DNA of 64,000 bases from Paraphaeosphaeria minitans (Eukaryota > Ascomycota > Dothideomycetes > Pleosporales > Didymosphaeriaceae), in NCBI GenBank assembly GCA_015832175.1, contig WJXW01000005.1:1364001-1428000 (forward strand). Direction: 5' to 3'. The translations under genes were made by a program, and so were the position numbers. Every line of letters begins with the position of its first letter. Within the stretch, counting starts at the first letter, position 1. Below are positions 1 to 11,973 of the stretch, piece after piece. The notes below the pieces were generated by a model. The model searched no databases, had not been told where the DNA came from, and saw only the letters and a list, made by a program, of their open reading frames with translations.

Positions 1-81
1 GCCTCGTAACCCTTTTCGGGCCTTCATTTGTCTCTCGCGATTTGAATGGAGGCTTCGCCGTGAAACTAGAGTTCCACCAAG

Positions 82-960
82 ATGTCGATACTTGTTCCAC
101 TTTACGTCTACCCGTGGGCTGGAGCATGGGATCCCCTATTTTCGGCGTGAGTGAATGTTTCATATTCTCGATAGATTCAGACTTACTCTTAGTCAGGGCA
201 AAGCGACATCCAGATGTTGACTTCACAGTGATCTTGAACCCTTGTTCAGGTCCCTGTGTCGGCTCACTTCCCGACCAATACTACCTCGACGCGATTCCCA
301 AGCTGAGATCCTACGACAACATACGGCCATTGGGATATGTAGCGACGAACTACACCACCAAGCCGCTCGACGATGTTCTGAAGGAGATCGACACATATGC
401 CTCGTGGCCGAAGACCTCAAACAATACTAAGCTAAGAGTCGACGGCATCTTTTTTGACGAAACTCCAAGCACATACGACGCTTTCAAATACAACTATCTC
501 AGCCGCGCCGGTCAAGCAGTCAAGAATAGCACTCGATTCCGCGATAGATTCGTTGGTATGTCATTTTCTACCTCGCATCCCTACTTCGCTGACCCAGAAT
601 CAAGTCCACAACCCCGGCCTCATTGCCCCCTCGCTTCTCACCTCTCCCACTTTCTCGCAGCAATCCTATATGAATCTATCCGACATCACCGTGATATTTG
701 AAGAAACCTTTGACAAATGGCTCAATCGATCTACCTTCGACGCACTGCAAGCACATCGAATTCGAAAGTCGAAATTTGCTGTCATATTACACAGTTTGCC
801 GGACTTGAGCAAGAGAGTGCTGGATTTCGTCGTAGAGCAAGTACAAGACGCGGCCGACTGGGTGTTTTTGACGGACATCAGGGCCAAAGACGAGTACTAT
901 CACTCGTTCAGTAGTATCTTTGAGGATTTGGTGAAAAGCGTGGATGGCGGGGCGGAGTAG
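82..960 (+). CDS. Spherulation-specific family 4 (Spherulin-4-like) protein
   Basis: Three exons (82-146, 197-555, 605-960) give 259 residues. Introns of 50 and 49 nt have GTGAGT and GTATGT donors and TCAG/AAG acceptors. The start is the ATG at 82, because the protein then begins with the family opening (M-S-I-L-V-P-L-Y-V-Y-P-W-A-G-A-W-D-P). It continues with DFTVILNPCSGPC, a GYV-A-TNYTTKPLDDV segment, VDGIFFDETPS, QVHNPGLIAP and DITVIFEETFDKW, all typical of the Spherulin-4 family (TIM-barrel-like, first known from Physarum spherulation). Members are often secreted or cell-surface proteins and may act on polysaccharides, but the reaction is not established. I see no signal peptide on this start, so either an upstream exon lies outside the window or this copy is cytosolic. 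It stands next to a decayed transporter. Family call confident; function unknown. Confidence 0.85.
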
Positions 961-974
961 TATAGAAGACCGGT

Positions 975-2600
975 TTAGACGAGGATATGTATACCAGGAA
1001 ACAATAGGAGAGAGCATATTTGGGAGCTTTGCAACGAATTTCTCGCGTTCTTGTTTTTATGTGCCACCTCTCCTATAAAAGCTTTGAAATGTGGTAGCCG
1101 AACGATGGACTCCAAGGCCTGCTTCTCACACATGTCAACCTGCTGCTGAGTTACCGACGCAGCATCAACTCCATCAATGTCCATCATCTTCCCTTTCTTG
1201 ATCGCCTCCAGGTCTGGACCATCCGAGTGCTTCTCACCGTCGAACATCTTGTCCGCCTCTTCTAAAGTCAGTCCCAGGTTTCTACCCAGAACACAAGCAC
1301 GAACAGCACCATTAGAATATCGACTGAGGTATTGATGATGTAGACTTTCCAGCCGATAGCGGCAAGCCCGAATGGGACTACCAGAGTAATAAACAAGCCA
1401 CAAAGCTTGGTAGTAAAGGTATAGATGCCCATGCCAACGGCACGAATATCGTAAGAAAGTACCTCAGGTGGTTACAAAACCGTCAGCGGTGTAATACATA
1501 CCCCATGCATATGACACATTATAGAAGAATATCATAGCGATTGTTCCATACACACCGGGTGCATAGCTCGAAGTACCGTACTTGGCTATTAATCCGGACA
1601 GGGCATAAAGCGTGACGATTCCAACTGTGAGAGAGGCCGCGCACAAAGTTCTGCGGCCCAGCTTGTCCGCGAAGAAACATGCAGTGACAGCAACTACAAG
1701 CGTCCACAATGTGAGGATGACATTGATCTGCAATTGGGTCGTTAGATCGCTAATACCAGCACTAGAGAGCATGTCGCCGAAGTGGAAGGTAACGATATTA
1801 GTTCCAGGAAGCACGACTATAATAGAAAGGTTCGAGGTGATCAAGAGGCGTTTTTTTGTTGGCAGGTTAGGTCAGTGCCTTCATCATAGACAGCTCGCGC
1901 TCCCTCTCCCATCGGAGCGTGTCTTCAATTTCCTTAAACTGGACGCACGATAGGGGAGGCGACATCGCCGCCTGTATTAGTGATGGCAAGGACCTCAGAG
2001 CTTCCTCATGTCGGCCACGGCTGATCAGCCAACGTGGTGATTCTGGGATGAACAGGAGAATAATCATGCAGCAAATAGAAGGGCCAGCTTGAAGCAGGGA
2101 TGGGATGCACCATGCCCATGTCAAAGACAGGTTCTGAGTCTAGTTCGCCTGAGTCTTTGTTCTGTTCTTAGTAGAAGAGTGCTTACACCATAGCTGACTC
2201 CACTGGCGACCAGCGTGGCTACACCCCAGAAGGCACAGTATAAACCCAAAGTGAAGCCTCTCCAGTGCACAGGTACTGTCTCGGCAGGCCTAGTCCAAAT
2301 CCAACAAAATAACGGCCTGCAATAAACATGCCGATGTTCTGTGCAGCGCCTTAGATAACGCCTCCAACCAGGGTAATAACTGCAGACCAGGAGACACACT
2401 CTGTTCGTCCTCGCCAGTCAATGAGTGAACCAGCAAACAGAGCCATGAAGGAGCCTCCCATATAGCTAATAGCTGTATTCAGACTTTTCGTAGCTGTCGT
2501 AAGCTCGAAGTAGTTGCTGTATAATGGCATCACATTAAACAATCCCATAAGTGAAGAGTCGAATCCAACAAGCTACCTTTGTGTAAGCCCCATACCTATT
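975..2600 (-). pseudogene. Decayed MFS sugar transporter (hexose/lactose permease type)
   Basis: Read on the minus strand, successive frames give recognisable pieces of a fungal 12-TM sugar porter in the right order: VGFDSSLMGLFNVMP and FAGSLIDWRGR near the N-terminus, GMFIAGRYFVGFGLGL, HWRGFTLGLYCAFWGVATL, the loop motif PESPRWLISRGRHEEAL, then TTQLQINVILTLWTLVV, FFADKLGRR, PPEVLSYDIRAVGMG and LTLEEADKMFDGEKH at the C-terminus. Lesions are many. There is an in-frame TAA (2351-2353) where relatives have Q in an IQGAAQN motif. Codons are lost between GLGL and HWRG. There is a frame change plus TAA before PPEVL, and a one-base frameshift between VET and GLTLEE. The gene cannot make a full transporter. 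The original donor and acceptor sites are partly unclear. A hydrophobic helix pattern is still visible. Confidence 0.85.
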
Positions 2601-3452
2601 GTCTTGGGGCATTAATCACCACAGAATCTATCGTACTAGTTGCTAGAATGCAAGCCTAGAGTACCTTCTAGTTGCGAGGCACTAGCCTCAAATACTTTGC
2701 CTTCAGTCATATTTAGGTTCGTCCAAGACAACGAAGAGAGCAATAAGGGCAACATAGTTCTCTATCAGACTAGCTTCGCGCGTGCTATCAGGCAGCGGCA
2801 AGAAGATACAATCTCGCGATAGGTAGTCGTAAGATTAATATAGGTGACAAAGTACTTGATAGAATTCCAGACCCTTCCCTACTCACTCAAAGCCTTAAGG
2901 TCCCGTAACCACAGGAGCAAATATTTTGTTTCCGCGCTATTCTAAGGGCTGTTATTATTTAGACAACATTTTTGCATCGCGTAGCACGGCTGTTTGGGGA
3001 AAATAGCTGTTAATCCTAGTCGGAAGTTGCGTCTTTTCCTGCAAGTTGACGCGACCGCTTACCTAGGTACCTACCTATCGGCGTTCGCTTTGCATCTCTG
3101 ACAACAGAAAGAGACAATGCAGACAAAATGGCATAATATCTCGCCGCATCACGTGTATTGTACTTGGACGGACTCACACCAACTAAAAAATGAAGTATTA
3201 GCGCGGCAAAATGCGGGGATGCAGCCTCCACTTTTGGCGGGGAGTCATTCAACTCGTGGTCTCGTGGCCTCGAGGAATATGATCACCGGCATCCAGCCTC
3301 CGCTTCCTACAAATAACTTATCAGATTGAGATATCGCAGGTAACTCCCGAGGTCTCTGTGACCACGACCGGACGCTAAACTCGAGCCATGAGCGTATAGT
3401 CACAGGCTCTAGCCACAACTTTCAACCTTGCCACCGCGAAGCCGTCGTGAAA
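2601..3452 (+). other. Spacer without a recognisable gene
   Basis: About 850 nt between the decayed transporter and the oxygenase. It is more AT-rich than the neighbouring genes. Short open frames on both strands show no known motif. A palindrome-like CCTAGGTACCTACC lies near 3062-3075. The part next to 3453 must hold the oxygenase promoter, but I cannot point to a clear TATA element. Confidence 0.5.
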
Positions 3453-4449
3453 ATGGTCGAAGCTGTGGACATTGCTGTTGTTTCGTTTGATCGCTTCGTC
3501 AATGTGAGTGACGCGGATAGGCAAGCAGTCTCCAAGGAAGTCTACGACGCATTCAGTAGCGTAGGCTGGGTATATATTTCCGATCACGGTGTCTCCGGCG
3601 TCGATGAAGTGTTCGGTCTTGTACGTGCATGGTTGATATCATCTTTGATGCACAAATGCTCACGGCGTGTAGGCGAAGTCATTCTTCGACCTCCCTATAC
3701 AGGAGAAGTTGAGATGGCGTCTCAAAGACGCAGAAGTAAATCAAGGATATACTGCCGATGGAGATGAAGCCAATGGGGGTGTGGACCACAAAGAGTGCTA
3801 TGAACATCGACGCTTTGCCAATCCTCAATGCCCCTCATCGAGCGAGCTGCCAGGGTTCAAGGAGACACTGGACAACTTCTACAGCGAATGTCTTACCCTC
3901 GCACTAAATGTTCTGAGATGTCTCGCCATGGCTCTGGATCTAGGTGACGCCTTCTTCGACAACATCACGAAGAAAGCAGATCCTCAGCTTCGTCTCATTC
4001 ACTACCCGTCCATCGAGCGCAAGATCGTTGAGCAAGAAGGCCACGCCAGGATCATCCCTCACACAGACTTTGGTTTATGCACGCTGCTATTCCAGGACAA
4101 TGTGGGCGGTCTCGAAGTCGATCCATTCCACACGGGCGATTTCAAGCCTGCCGTACCCAAGCAAGGAACCGCCTTGATCAATATCGCGGATCTCCTACAG
4201 CGGCTGACCAACGACCGCTGTCGCAGCACTATTCACAGGGTTGTCAGCCCTACTTTCGCTGGCGATGTGCTCCCGTCGCGGTACTCAATCCCATTCTTCA
4301 TACATCCGGATCCCGACGTTCTTATCGATCCTATCCTAAAGGAAAAGGGAGAGGTGAAGAAGTATGAGCCAGTGAAGGCGGGAGAGTGGAGAGTTTGGAA
4401 CACGAGAAAGAATTACACGACGTTGAAGGAGGGCGCTGCGACAGTGTAA
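3453..4449 (+). CDS. 2OG-Fe(II) oxygenase, isopenicillin N synthase-like
   Basis: Two exons (3453-3620, 3673-4449; intron 52 nt, GTACGT donor) encode 314 residues, a usual length for this family. The N-terminal DIOX_N-type part runs from about residue 8 to 120. The catalytic double-stranded beta-helix follows, with the iron ligands visible as H186-T-D188 in IIPHTDFGLCTLLFQD and H244 in RSTIHRVV. The 2-oxoglutarate-binding R-x-S is R259-Y-S261. The full facial triad suggests an active soluble enzyme that hydroxylates or desaturates a small molecule; the substrate cannot be read from sequence. Neighbours are a decayed sugar transporter and a P450 fragment, so it may be the surviving member of a small metabolic group. 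The start chosen is the first ATG that gives the family opening (VDIAVVSFDRF). Confidence 0.88.
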
Positions 4450-4701
4450 CGTGTCTTTTGACCTAGTACTATACGGTTTTACCAAAATTGTAATGGAAGT
4501 AGTGATGCTCTGTGCCTAGTCGCTTGTTGGTTGTGTCTCGATTAATTGTTGGAATTGTCGTGTTGAGCTGTCAAAAGCCGAGCACCTACAGCACTTGTCT
4601 AGACTTAGATCGCGAACAAAATACGCAGTGTCGTGCAGCGACGGCAACGATAACGCAACACAAAGACGGAACAACGCGCTTAACTCAATGATGCGCTGTG
4701 T

Positions 4702-5124
4702 ATGAACCACGACCAGGCTTACCGCCATCAGACTAACGACGCTTCCATCTTCTTTCATGTTCATAATGCTATTCTCTGCAATATCTGGCCAGTTGCTAAT
4801 GTATTTGTTTCCATCCAAATCACTTGCGGCGTTGTCCTCGCTCTGTACCGCGTCTACTTGCACCCGCTATCCAAGTATCCAGGTCCGAAACTTGCAGCAA
4901 CAATACAGTGGTATAAATCCTACTTCAATGTCATCAAGCGCGGACGCTTTTCCTGGGAGATTGAGTGTATGCACGAATTCTATGGACCTATAGTACGCGT
5001 CGCCCCTCACGAAACATGTACAGCCATAACAGAATATCTACACGTGCCTAATACGTTTGGTACGATACTCCCTTGGTACACCGGTTCAAAGACTAGAAGT
5101 CCAGATCGTGCATTTAGTGGCTAA
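4702..5124 (+). pseudogene. Truncated cytochrome P450 (N-terminal fragment)
   Basis: An open frame of 140 residues starts with a hydrophobic segment (about residues 20-50), then the hinge [19 protein letters not shown], and [35 protein letters not shown]. This is the typical start of fungal microsomal P450s (membrane anchor, proline-rich hinge, first beta-sheet). After about residue 110 the similarity fades and a stop follows. The I-helix, ExxR and heme-binding cysteine regions are absent downstream, where only about 330 nt remain before the convergent Prp16 gene. It is therefore a 5' remnant and cannot bind heme. It may once have worked with the oxygenase just upstream. Confidence 0.82.
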
Positions 5125-5459
5125 GAGTTATTATCAAGTCATGTGTCTGTGGGGGTGGAGTGGACCAAAGATGAACACCCCACCGCCTACATAGGCGTTA
5201 GGAGAGGTGGTGGAGTAGAAAGCAGCAGCTTGAGTTCATATGTCGTTTGCCAGGGTCCTGCTTGGAGGTGCAGTTTCAACGTATCCTGGTTGAGGTAAAG
5301 GGCGTCGTGGGTGTTGGTTTCATGGCGGGACAGGAGCATGTGATGGAGATTATCATTGCCACGATACCCGTGTGTACATGATACTGTGTTGGTATTATCT
5401 GGGTATAACTCAACGACCCACGGTCCCTTATCCCTATCCTGACTGGACTCACACACACC
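5125..5459 (+). other. Spacer at the 3' end of Prp16, no recognised gene
   Basis: 335 nt between the P450 fragment and the end of the Prp16 gene. It is expected to hold the Prp16 3' UTR. A minus-strand open frame of 89 codons runs through it without any motif I recognise, so I do not call it a gene. Confidence 0.4.
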
Positions 5460-8411
5460 CTAGAAACCCCTCCGCCTACCCTTCCCAATGATCGGCTTCT
5501 TCACCACGCCATCCGCCGCCGCCTTCTTCGCGCCCACCCCCGGCCTCTTCAGCACCGGCCCCGCCTCCTCCTCCTTCAACCGCCTCTCCTCCCGCTCCTT
5601 ATCCTCCGCCATCTTCGCCTCCAGCTCCGCTTTGCGATTGAACTCCGTCTCCGTGATCCGTTTTTCGCGCGCTGAATACCCCTTCTCCTTGACGCTGTAA
5701 AACACCGCACCTAGATCCGCAAGCCAGTGCGGGTCTACGCTCGTAACGCAGCTCATGTACTCCTTGCTCGTGAGTATGAGCTCGTGGTAGATGACGTAGT
5801 CCGGCAAATAGCCCAGCCCGTACAGCGCGGAGGTCGGATGCAGCTGGATGGTGACGCTGGTGCGGAGATTGATGTATTCGCCGATGCCCTTGACCTTGGC
5901 TGCCTGGTGGTAGTACCCGCTGCAGATACACTTGCGGATGACGTCCCAGTCCGTGCCGCAGGAGGTGAGTGCCATCTTCTGCATCTTCATGATATCGAGG
6001 AGCTGATCGCGAATTTCCTTGGCCCGGCGGAGGGCCTTGGGGTGCAGGAAGTGCCGGATGCACCAGCCGTCGGAGAAGCCGTTGACTTTCCACTGCGTGT
6101 AGACGTGGAGGAGGGTGAGGTGGTCAGACTCTGGGACGAAGAATTTCTCGCGCGCCGCGTCGGATTCTTCTTGGCGCTCTTTGGGGCGGTAGAAGACGCT
6201 CGGGACGGACAGCATGGAGACGATGGTCAGCATCTCCTCGCTGCACTCGTACTCTACGGCTGTTATGATGAGTTTCGCGAGCGAGGGATCCATTGGGAAG
6301 GCGGTCATCGTGCGACCCAGAGGTGTAAGATCGCCGATATTGTCGAGCGCACCCAACGCCCAAAGGTCGAACAGGGATGTGGTGATGGTGTCTTGAGGTG
6401 GGGGATCCATGAAGTCGAAGTCCAGCAAATCTTTCACACCAAGCGACTTGAGTAAAAGCACCGTATTGGCGAGATTAGTCCGCTGGATCTCAGGTATCGT
6501 CTGAATATAAAACTCGTCACGGAACGCTCTCTCGGTGTATAGATGGAAGCACTTTCCAGGTCCTGTACGCCCGGCTCTTCCGGCCCTCTGCGACGCGTTT
6601 GCCTGCGAGATTGGCGTGATCTGGAGAGTGTCCATGCCCATTTTTGGGTTGTACACTTTGAGTTTGGAGAAGCCGGAGTCCACTACGTACATGATACCGT
6701 CCACGGTCAAACTTGTTTCTGCGATATTGGTTGCGACAATGACCTTTCGAACGCCAGGGGCAGCCTGTTCGAAGATCTTGGCTTGTAGGTCTGCAGGCAT
6801 CTGACTGTAGATGGGTAGGATGCTTAGTTTGGGCGGGGCGTTCAGGAGCTTCAGCCTTTCCGCAACAAGCTCGCAGGTGATCTCGATATCTTCTTGACCG
6901 GTCATGAAGACCAAGATATCACCAGGGCCTTGAGATACGTGGATGGCCAAGACCTGCTTCACGGCGCTGTCGACATAGTCTTCGCACGGAGACCTTGAGT
7001 ACTGTATGTCGACGGGGAACGTACGTCCGGGGATGATGAACTCCGGCGCTCCACCGTAAAAACGCGAGAAACGCTCCGAGTTCATGGTGGCAGACGTGAC
7101 GATTAGCTTCAGATCTCTTCTCCGAGCCAAGACCTTCTTGATCAGGCCCATGAGCACGTCCGTGTTGAGGGCTCGCTCGTGTGCTTCGTCCATGATGATA
7201 CAGGAATATCGATCGAGATCAGGCTCGTTCAGTGACTCTCGCAGCAGTACACCGTCCGTCATGTACTTGATCTTTGTATCCTTGCTTGTGCAGTCCTCGA
7301 ATCGAATGGCATAACCGACTAGACCGCCCAGCTTTACCTCCATCTCTTCGCTCACTCGTTTCGCAACGCTCATGGCAGCGACACGTCGCGGTTGAGTGCA
7401 ACCGATCAGGCCATGGTCGGCATATCCGTCTTCGTGGAGGAATTGGGTGAGCTGCGTTGTCTTTCCGGAGCCTGTCTGACCGACCACAATGATGACCTGG
7501 TTGTCGCGTATGACACGTAGCAGGTCTTCCCGCACAGCGAATGCAGGGAGATACTGGCGTTGCTCTCGCAAAGTCTTGCTCTTACTGAAGGCTGACTGAC
7601 CTTGATTACTTTTGAGGTGCTGCGCAAACTTGTTGCCACCCTTGTTCTCTCCTTCTTCTACGCCAGGAGCAGGAGCAGCACTATCCGCATCATCTTCCCT
7701 TACGCCCATGATGTTGCCTAGAGTGGTACCCTTTACATTTGTAGCCTCTTGTGCCTGTTTGGTTCTTTCTTTCTGCTGTCTCTTCTCCTTCACAACCCGG
7801 CTGCCTCTTCGACTAAAAACCGCCATATCGCTTTGAGGGTCACGAACTGCTGGAACAGGGTCTATTTGCTTGGTAAACACTTTTTTCCCGTCCAAAAATG
7901 GTGGCTTCAGATCATGAACCAGAATGTGAATTCTCGTCGATTCGTTATCATCATCAAAATCGGTTTCAAAAGTTCTTCGTTGGGCCACACCGGACTGCAG
8001 CATGCGATTTGTCTCCCATGCATCTACATCCTTCTGCTTCTGCACGGCTCTTGCGCTTGCTCGGCTATTCTGCTTCTTCTCAGTGAGCGCTGCCTCTCTC
8101 TGCGCGTCTTGCCAAGAGCTTTCTGTCCCACCAAAAGGGTTGTGCGTGTCGTCGCCGAACGTGTGCCCGTTCTCTTCGCCGCCGTACCAGTCGCGATCCA
8201 GCTGCATCGAGTCGAAGTCGTCCACCATGGCTTCGGGTCCATCGAACGACTTCTGGTGGGGCGTGCTGCCATCGTCACGGGGTCTCTGCGTGAGCGATCG
8301 CGAGGATGCGGGCGAGTCTCTGTGCAAGCGCTTCTGGAATTTGGGTCGGGGAGCCATGGAGAACTCCTCTGTCTCGAGCTTGCGACGTTTCGGGCTATGA
8401 ACTCGGTCCAT
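5460..8411 (-). CDS. prp16: Pre-mRNA-splicing DEAH-box ATP-dependent RNA helicase Prp16 (DHX38)
   Basis: A single uninterrupted frame of 983 residues. Prp16 remodels the spliceosome after the first transesterification so that the second step can proceed. The N-terminal about 260 residues are charged, with an SPKRRK nuclear-localisation-like start. The linker [18 protein letters not shown] leads into the helicase core: motif [10 protein letters not shown] (311-319), Ia TQPRRVAA, motif II DEAH (408-411), motif III SAT (about 442), [25 protein letters not shown]. Winged-helix, HA2 and OB-fold parts follow ([64 protein letters not shown]). The C-terminus is lysine-rich. This combination matches Prp16 rather than Prp2, Prp22 or Prp43. 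The gene diverges from pwp1 across 285 nt. Confidence 0.97.
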   Translation of the reverse strand: MDRVHSPKRRKLETEEFSMAPRPKFQKRLHRDSPASSRSLTQRPRDDGSTPHQKSFDGPEAMVDDFDSMQLDRDWYGGEENGHTFGDDTHNPFGGTESSWQDAQREAALTEKKQNSRASARAVQKQKDVDAWETNRMLQSGVAQRRTFETDFDDDNESTRIHILVHDLKPPFLDGKKVFTKQIDPVPAVRDPQSDMAVFSRRGSRVVKEKRQQKERTKQAQEATNVKGTTLGNIMGVREDDADSAAPAPGVEEGENKGGNKFAQHLKSNQGQSAFSKSKTLREQRQYLPAFAVREDLLRVIRDNQVIIVVGQTGSGKTTQLTQFLHEDGYADHGLIGCTQPRRVAAMSVAKRVSEEMEVKLGGLVGYAIRFEDCTSKDTKIKYMTDGVLLRESLNEPDLDRYSCIIMDEAHERALNTDVLMGLIKKVLARRRDLKLIVTSATMNSERFSRFYGGAPEFIIPGRTFPVDIQYSRSPCEDYVDSAVKQVLAIHVSQGPGDILVFMTGQEDIEITCELVAERLKLLNAPPKLSILPIYSQMPADLQAKIFEQAAPGVRKVIVATNIAETSLTVDGIMYVVDSGFSKLKVYNPKMGMDTLQITPISQANASQRAGRAGRTGPGKCFHLYTERAFRDEFYIQTIPEIQRTNLANTVLLLKSLGVKDLLDFDFMDPPPQDTITTSLFDLWALGALDNIGDLTPLGRTMTAFPMDPSLAKLIITAVEYECSEEMLTIVSMLSVPSVFYRPKERQEESDAAREKFFVPESDHLTLLHVYTQWKVNGFSDGWCIRHFLHPKALRRAKEIRDQLLDIMKMQKMALTSCGTDWDVIRKCICSGYYHQAAKVKGIGEYINLRTSVTIQLHPTSALYGLGYLPDYVIYHELILTSKEYMSCVTSVDPHWLADLGAVFYSVKEKGYSAREKRITETEFNRKAELEAKMAEDKEREERRLKEEEAGPVLKRPGVGAKKAAADGVVKKPIIGKGRRRGF

Positions 8412-8696
8412 GGTGGGCGAGATGCGGGCGATGCCTGGGGAGAAGCAGATCCCAGGATAGGGTAGCCTGGTATGACCTAGGACAGGTTTTGATGCGTGGT
8501 CGGAGACAGGTGCAGCGAATCGTGGTAGAAGACGGGGACGGTAGTGTGGTGGTGGTGGTGGTCACTACAATTTTCGGAGGAGCTGCGGAGGTTGCGCCAC
8601 CACAGCCACAGCCCCGCTGCGCCAAAAAGTTCACGTTGAAATTCTTCCCCACGCTTGTCTACGCACGACTGCTTTGCACATCACGTTATACCCAGC
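8412..8696. promoter_or_regulatory. Shared bidirectional promoter of prp16 and pwp1
   Basis: 285 nt separate the start codons of two divergent housekeeping genes, so both promoters and 5' UTRs must lie here. It contains a GTGGTGGTGGTGGT run near 8548-8561 and a (CCACAG) short repeat near 8597. No TATA box is obvious. Inference from gene orientation only. Confidence 0.6.
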
Positions 8697-10338
8697 ATGT
8701 CTATGATCACAGCGACAACGTGGGTGCCGCGCGGCTTTGCGGCTCCTTTCCCTTCTAAATATGTCTTCGACGAGGACGAGTACGACCGCATCTCCAAGCT
8801 TGCGAAGCTCCAGCTCGACGACGCAAAGGAAGACCTAGAGGAGGCGCAAGACGAAAAGAAGCAGAAGGAGAACAATGGCAGCAACGGCACAGCCAAGGCA
8901 CCCGACACAGAGTACGCGCACTGGTCCTGCCCGTGCATGCATGTGCAAAGCTAATTCTCGCAGCGAAATCGACGATGACCTCAAAGAGTACAACCTCGAG
9001 CACTACGACGATGACGACCAAGAAGGCGACGGCGACACCATGGCCATGTTCGGCAACATGAAGAACCTTGTGTTCCACGAAAACGACGAAGAAGACCCGT
9101 ATATCACCATGGCGGGCAATGCAGAAGAAGAGGACGAGGAGCGGGAAGAGCTGCAGATCTTGGCCACAGACAACCTGGTGCTAGCAGGAAGGGTAGAGGA
9201 CGAGGTTGCGCATCTGGAGGTTTACGTCTACGAAGACGAAGCAGACAACATCTACGTTCACCACGACATCATGCTGCCTGCGATCCCGCTGGCAGTCGAA
9301 TGGCTGGACCTCCCGGTTGGAAAGACTGGCGCAGAAGCCAACGCAAAGGGCAACTTCGTCGCTGTTGGCACCATGGACCCGGACATTGAAATCTGGAATC
9401 TCGACCTGGTCGACAGCATGTACCCAGATGCAATCTTGGGGCAGGGCTCCGAGGACGCAGACAAGGCGAAGAAGAAGAAGAAGAAGAAGTCGAAGAAGGC
9501 CAACGATGAGTTCCACGTCGACTCCGTTCTCTCGCTCGCGGCGAACCGTCACCACAGGAATCTGCTCGCATCATCGTCCGCCGACAAGACCATCAAGCTA
9601 TGGGACTTGAACACGACCAAGTGCGCAAAGTCATACACATACCACACGGACAAGGTCTGCTCGGTGTCGTGGAACTCGACAGAGTCTACAGTGCTGCTCA
9701 GCGGCAGCTACGACCGTACCATCGTCGCAGCAGACATGCGCGCACCCGACGCAAAAGCACCGCGCTGGGGCGTCGAGAGTGACGTCGAGACGGTCCGCTG
9801 GAACCCCCACGACTCGAACTACTTCTACGTGTCAACCGAGAACGGCATGATCCACTACCACGACGCGCGCAACGCGCCCGCCGACCCCTCCCAGTCGAAG
9901 GCTGTCTGGGTGCTCCAGGCGCACGACGAGTCCATCTCCTCCTTCGACATCAACCCCGTCATACCGGGATTCCTCGCCACGGGCTCGACAGACAAGCAGG
10001 TCAAGCTGTGGAACATCCAGGAGTCGGGGCCCTCGATGGTCGTGTCGCGCGACCTTGGCGTCGGCAAGGTCTTCTCGACGACGTTCGCGCCCGACAAGGA
10101 GGTCGGCTTCCGGCTCTCCGTGGCCGGAAGCAAAGGCGCAGTGCAGATCTGGGACACGTCGACCAATGCCGCGGTGCGCGCGGCGTTTGCGACCAAGGTG
10201 CCGCAGATCAAGGGCGACGGGAAGGAGAAGATCGTGGGGCTGGACGAGGCTGAGACGGACTCTGATTCCGACGAGGGCGAGAGCGAGGACGAGGATGGTG
10301 ACGGCGGCGAGAAGGGGTACGAGTCGATGGAGGAATAG
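8697..10338 (+). CDS. pwp1: Periodic tryptophan protein 1 (Pwp1), WD40 ribosome-biogenesis factor
   Basis: Two exons (8697-8911, 8964-10338; 52-nt intron, GTACGC donor, TCGCAG acceptor). The start gives M-S-M-I-T-A-T-T-W-V-P-R-G, the conserved Pwp1 opening; the second ATG at 8703 is an alternative. Acidic stretches follow (EDEYDRISKLAKLQLDDAKEDLEEAQ and an E/D-rich block), then LPAIPLAVEWLDL and DPDIEIWNLD, a lysine tract (KAKKKKKKKSKK) and WD40 units: ASSSADKTIKLWDLN, HTDKVCSVSW, VETVRWNPHDSNYFYVST, AHDESISSFDIN...TGSTDKQVKLWNI, GSKGAVQIWD. The tail is again acidic. Pwp1 is a nucleolar/nuclear protein needed for large-subunit rRNA processing. The intron sits in the same early region in which the protein changes from acidic coiled part to acidic linker. 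Confidence 0.95.
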
Positions 10339-10561
10339 ACGTGCCGGGTGCGAGTACAAAAAAGAAAAGCCTGCGATACCCAATTCGATACGTTTGTCCT
10401 AGGATGCTGTGCTGGTAGACGTCTCGCGAGACCCTGATGTGGTGCTTCATGTGGGTGTCGTAGCACAGCATTATTCGATGCGCATTCGCATCAGCCGCAT
10501 GCAATGCAACTTCACGACAGCGCCTCCCAGACGACAGCCAAATGACAATTGTAGACGGTCA

Positions 10562-10612
10562 ACAACCACCACCACCACCACCACCACCACCACCACCACA
10601 ACAACAACAACA
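10562..10612. repeat. (ACC)n microsatellite passing into (AAC)n
   Basis: About twelve ACC units followed by about four AAC/ACA units, directly visible. It lies 3' of pwp1, outside any coding frame I support. Confidence 0.95.
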
Positions 10613-11973
10613 TTCGTGTCGAACGATCAAAGGTTTTCAAACCAGCAACTGGGCCGTAAATAGCAGCACGACGCAGGATGGCGGCGCACGGTGCGTGCTT
10701 ACGTAGCGCAGGCCGGGGATGCATGGGGTGTGCTACACGGGGCAATCTACTCGATGCGGCTTTGATTGTTCCTTCAAGCTCGCGACTCTCCATGTGCAAC
10801 GAGGGGGGATTTGGAACGAGGCGTGCAACTTGTGACATGATTTGGGTGGAACGAGGCTGCGAGACTCGGGCGCAGATATCTAAGGGGCGTGCGGGCTAGG
10901 CGTGTCATGGACGCAGCGATCAGGCCGGGGACGGACAAAGGAGGCTGCCGGCTACATGCCAGCTGTCAACTGTCACGGCATTCCAAAAGACACGACGAGC
11001 GTCCACATGGCCACGTCTGTCTACCTATGTAGTTATCTGTAGGCGGCATGGACAATTGATCAAGACAACACATGCCCGAATCCAGGATGTCTTGTAGATA
11101 TTACCCACACCATCGTCGCAGCGCAACGCCCCATCAGATCAGATCAGCCAACCGCTTCCGCCCGCACACTAAATCTCGGCTCGCGCTGCACAGCGCACAC
11201 ACTGCTTTTGCGAAACATCCGGTTCGACCGCCCGCTAGCACGGTCGAGAAGTGAAGTGGGATCGTGGAGAAGGTGTTTGTTCCTAGGGCGAGAAGCGGAA
11301 CGTCGACCATGGCAACTCGAAGGGGCGCCCGTCCGCTTTTCCATGGTCCTGCGGGCGCTCGTTCGCTCGCTGGACACGGGCGCGAGCACGACGATCCGCG
11401 ACTCGCGACTCGCGTCCCAACGTTTCTTTGACGCTTGCAGGCGGTTTCGAAACGGCGGGGCTCAAGAAACAAAGCGAAGCGAAGCGCGGCGTGGGCACGT
11501 CGAGGCGAGGTCAACCAAGTGTCTGCGAGGGTGGAGAGAAGCAACCAACTGCCTGCCAGGGATGGAGAGCTTTCACCTGTCTGCGAGGGATGGAGAGCGG
11601 CGCAGACGAGTGAGGACGAGTTGAGGACGAGTGAGGACGAGCCATTTGGCGCCCACGAAGCGGCGTGGATGGAGTGCGGGTTGGCTAAAAAGGTCGAGGT
11701 AGGTACCTAGGCCTGGCAACAAGTCAGTCTTCCCTTGGAAGGAATCAATCCCACGGCGAGGGTCAGGAAGCACAAGGTCTGCTCGCCGCGTCCGCGTCAT
11801 TCAGCACCACAAGGAACGGCGACAAGTCATGCCATGTACGTGAAGAGGCGTGTTGAAACCGCCATCATCTCAGATGGGCGGCTTGCTGGGCTTGGGGTGC
11901 GCCTGCTGCTCTCTGGCCCGCCGGCTTGCTGGTTTGCTGGTGTGCAGGTGTGCTGCTGGTTTGCTGGTTTGCG

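Noticed and set aside
5727..6455. Plus-strand open frame of 242 codons within prp16
   Set aside because: Antisense shadow of a strongly conserved helicase region.
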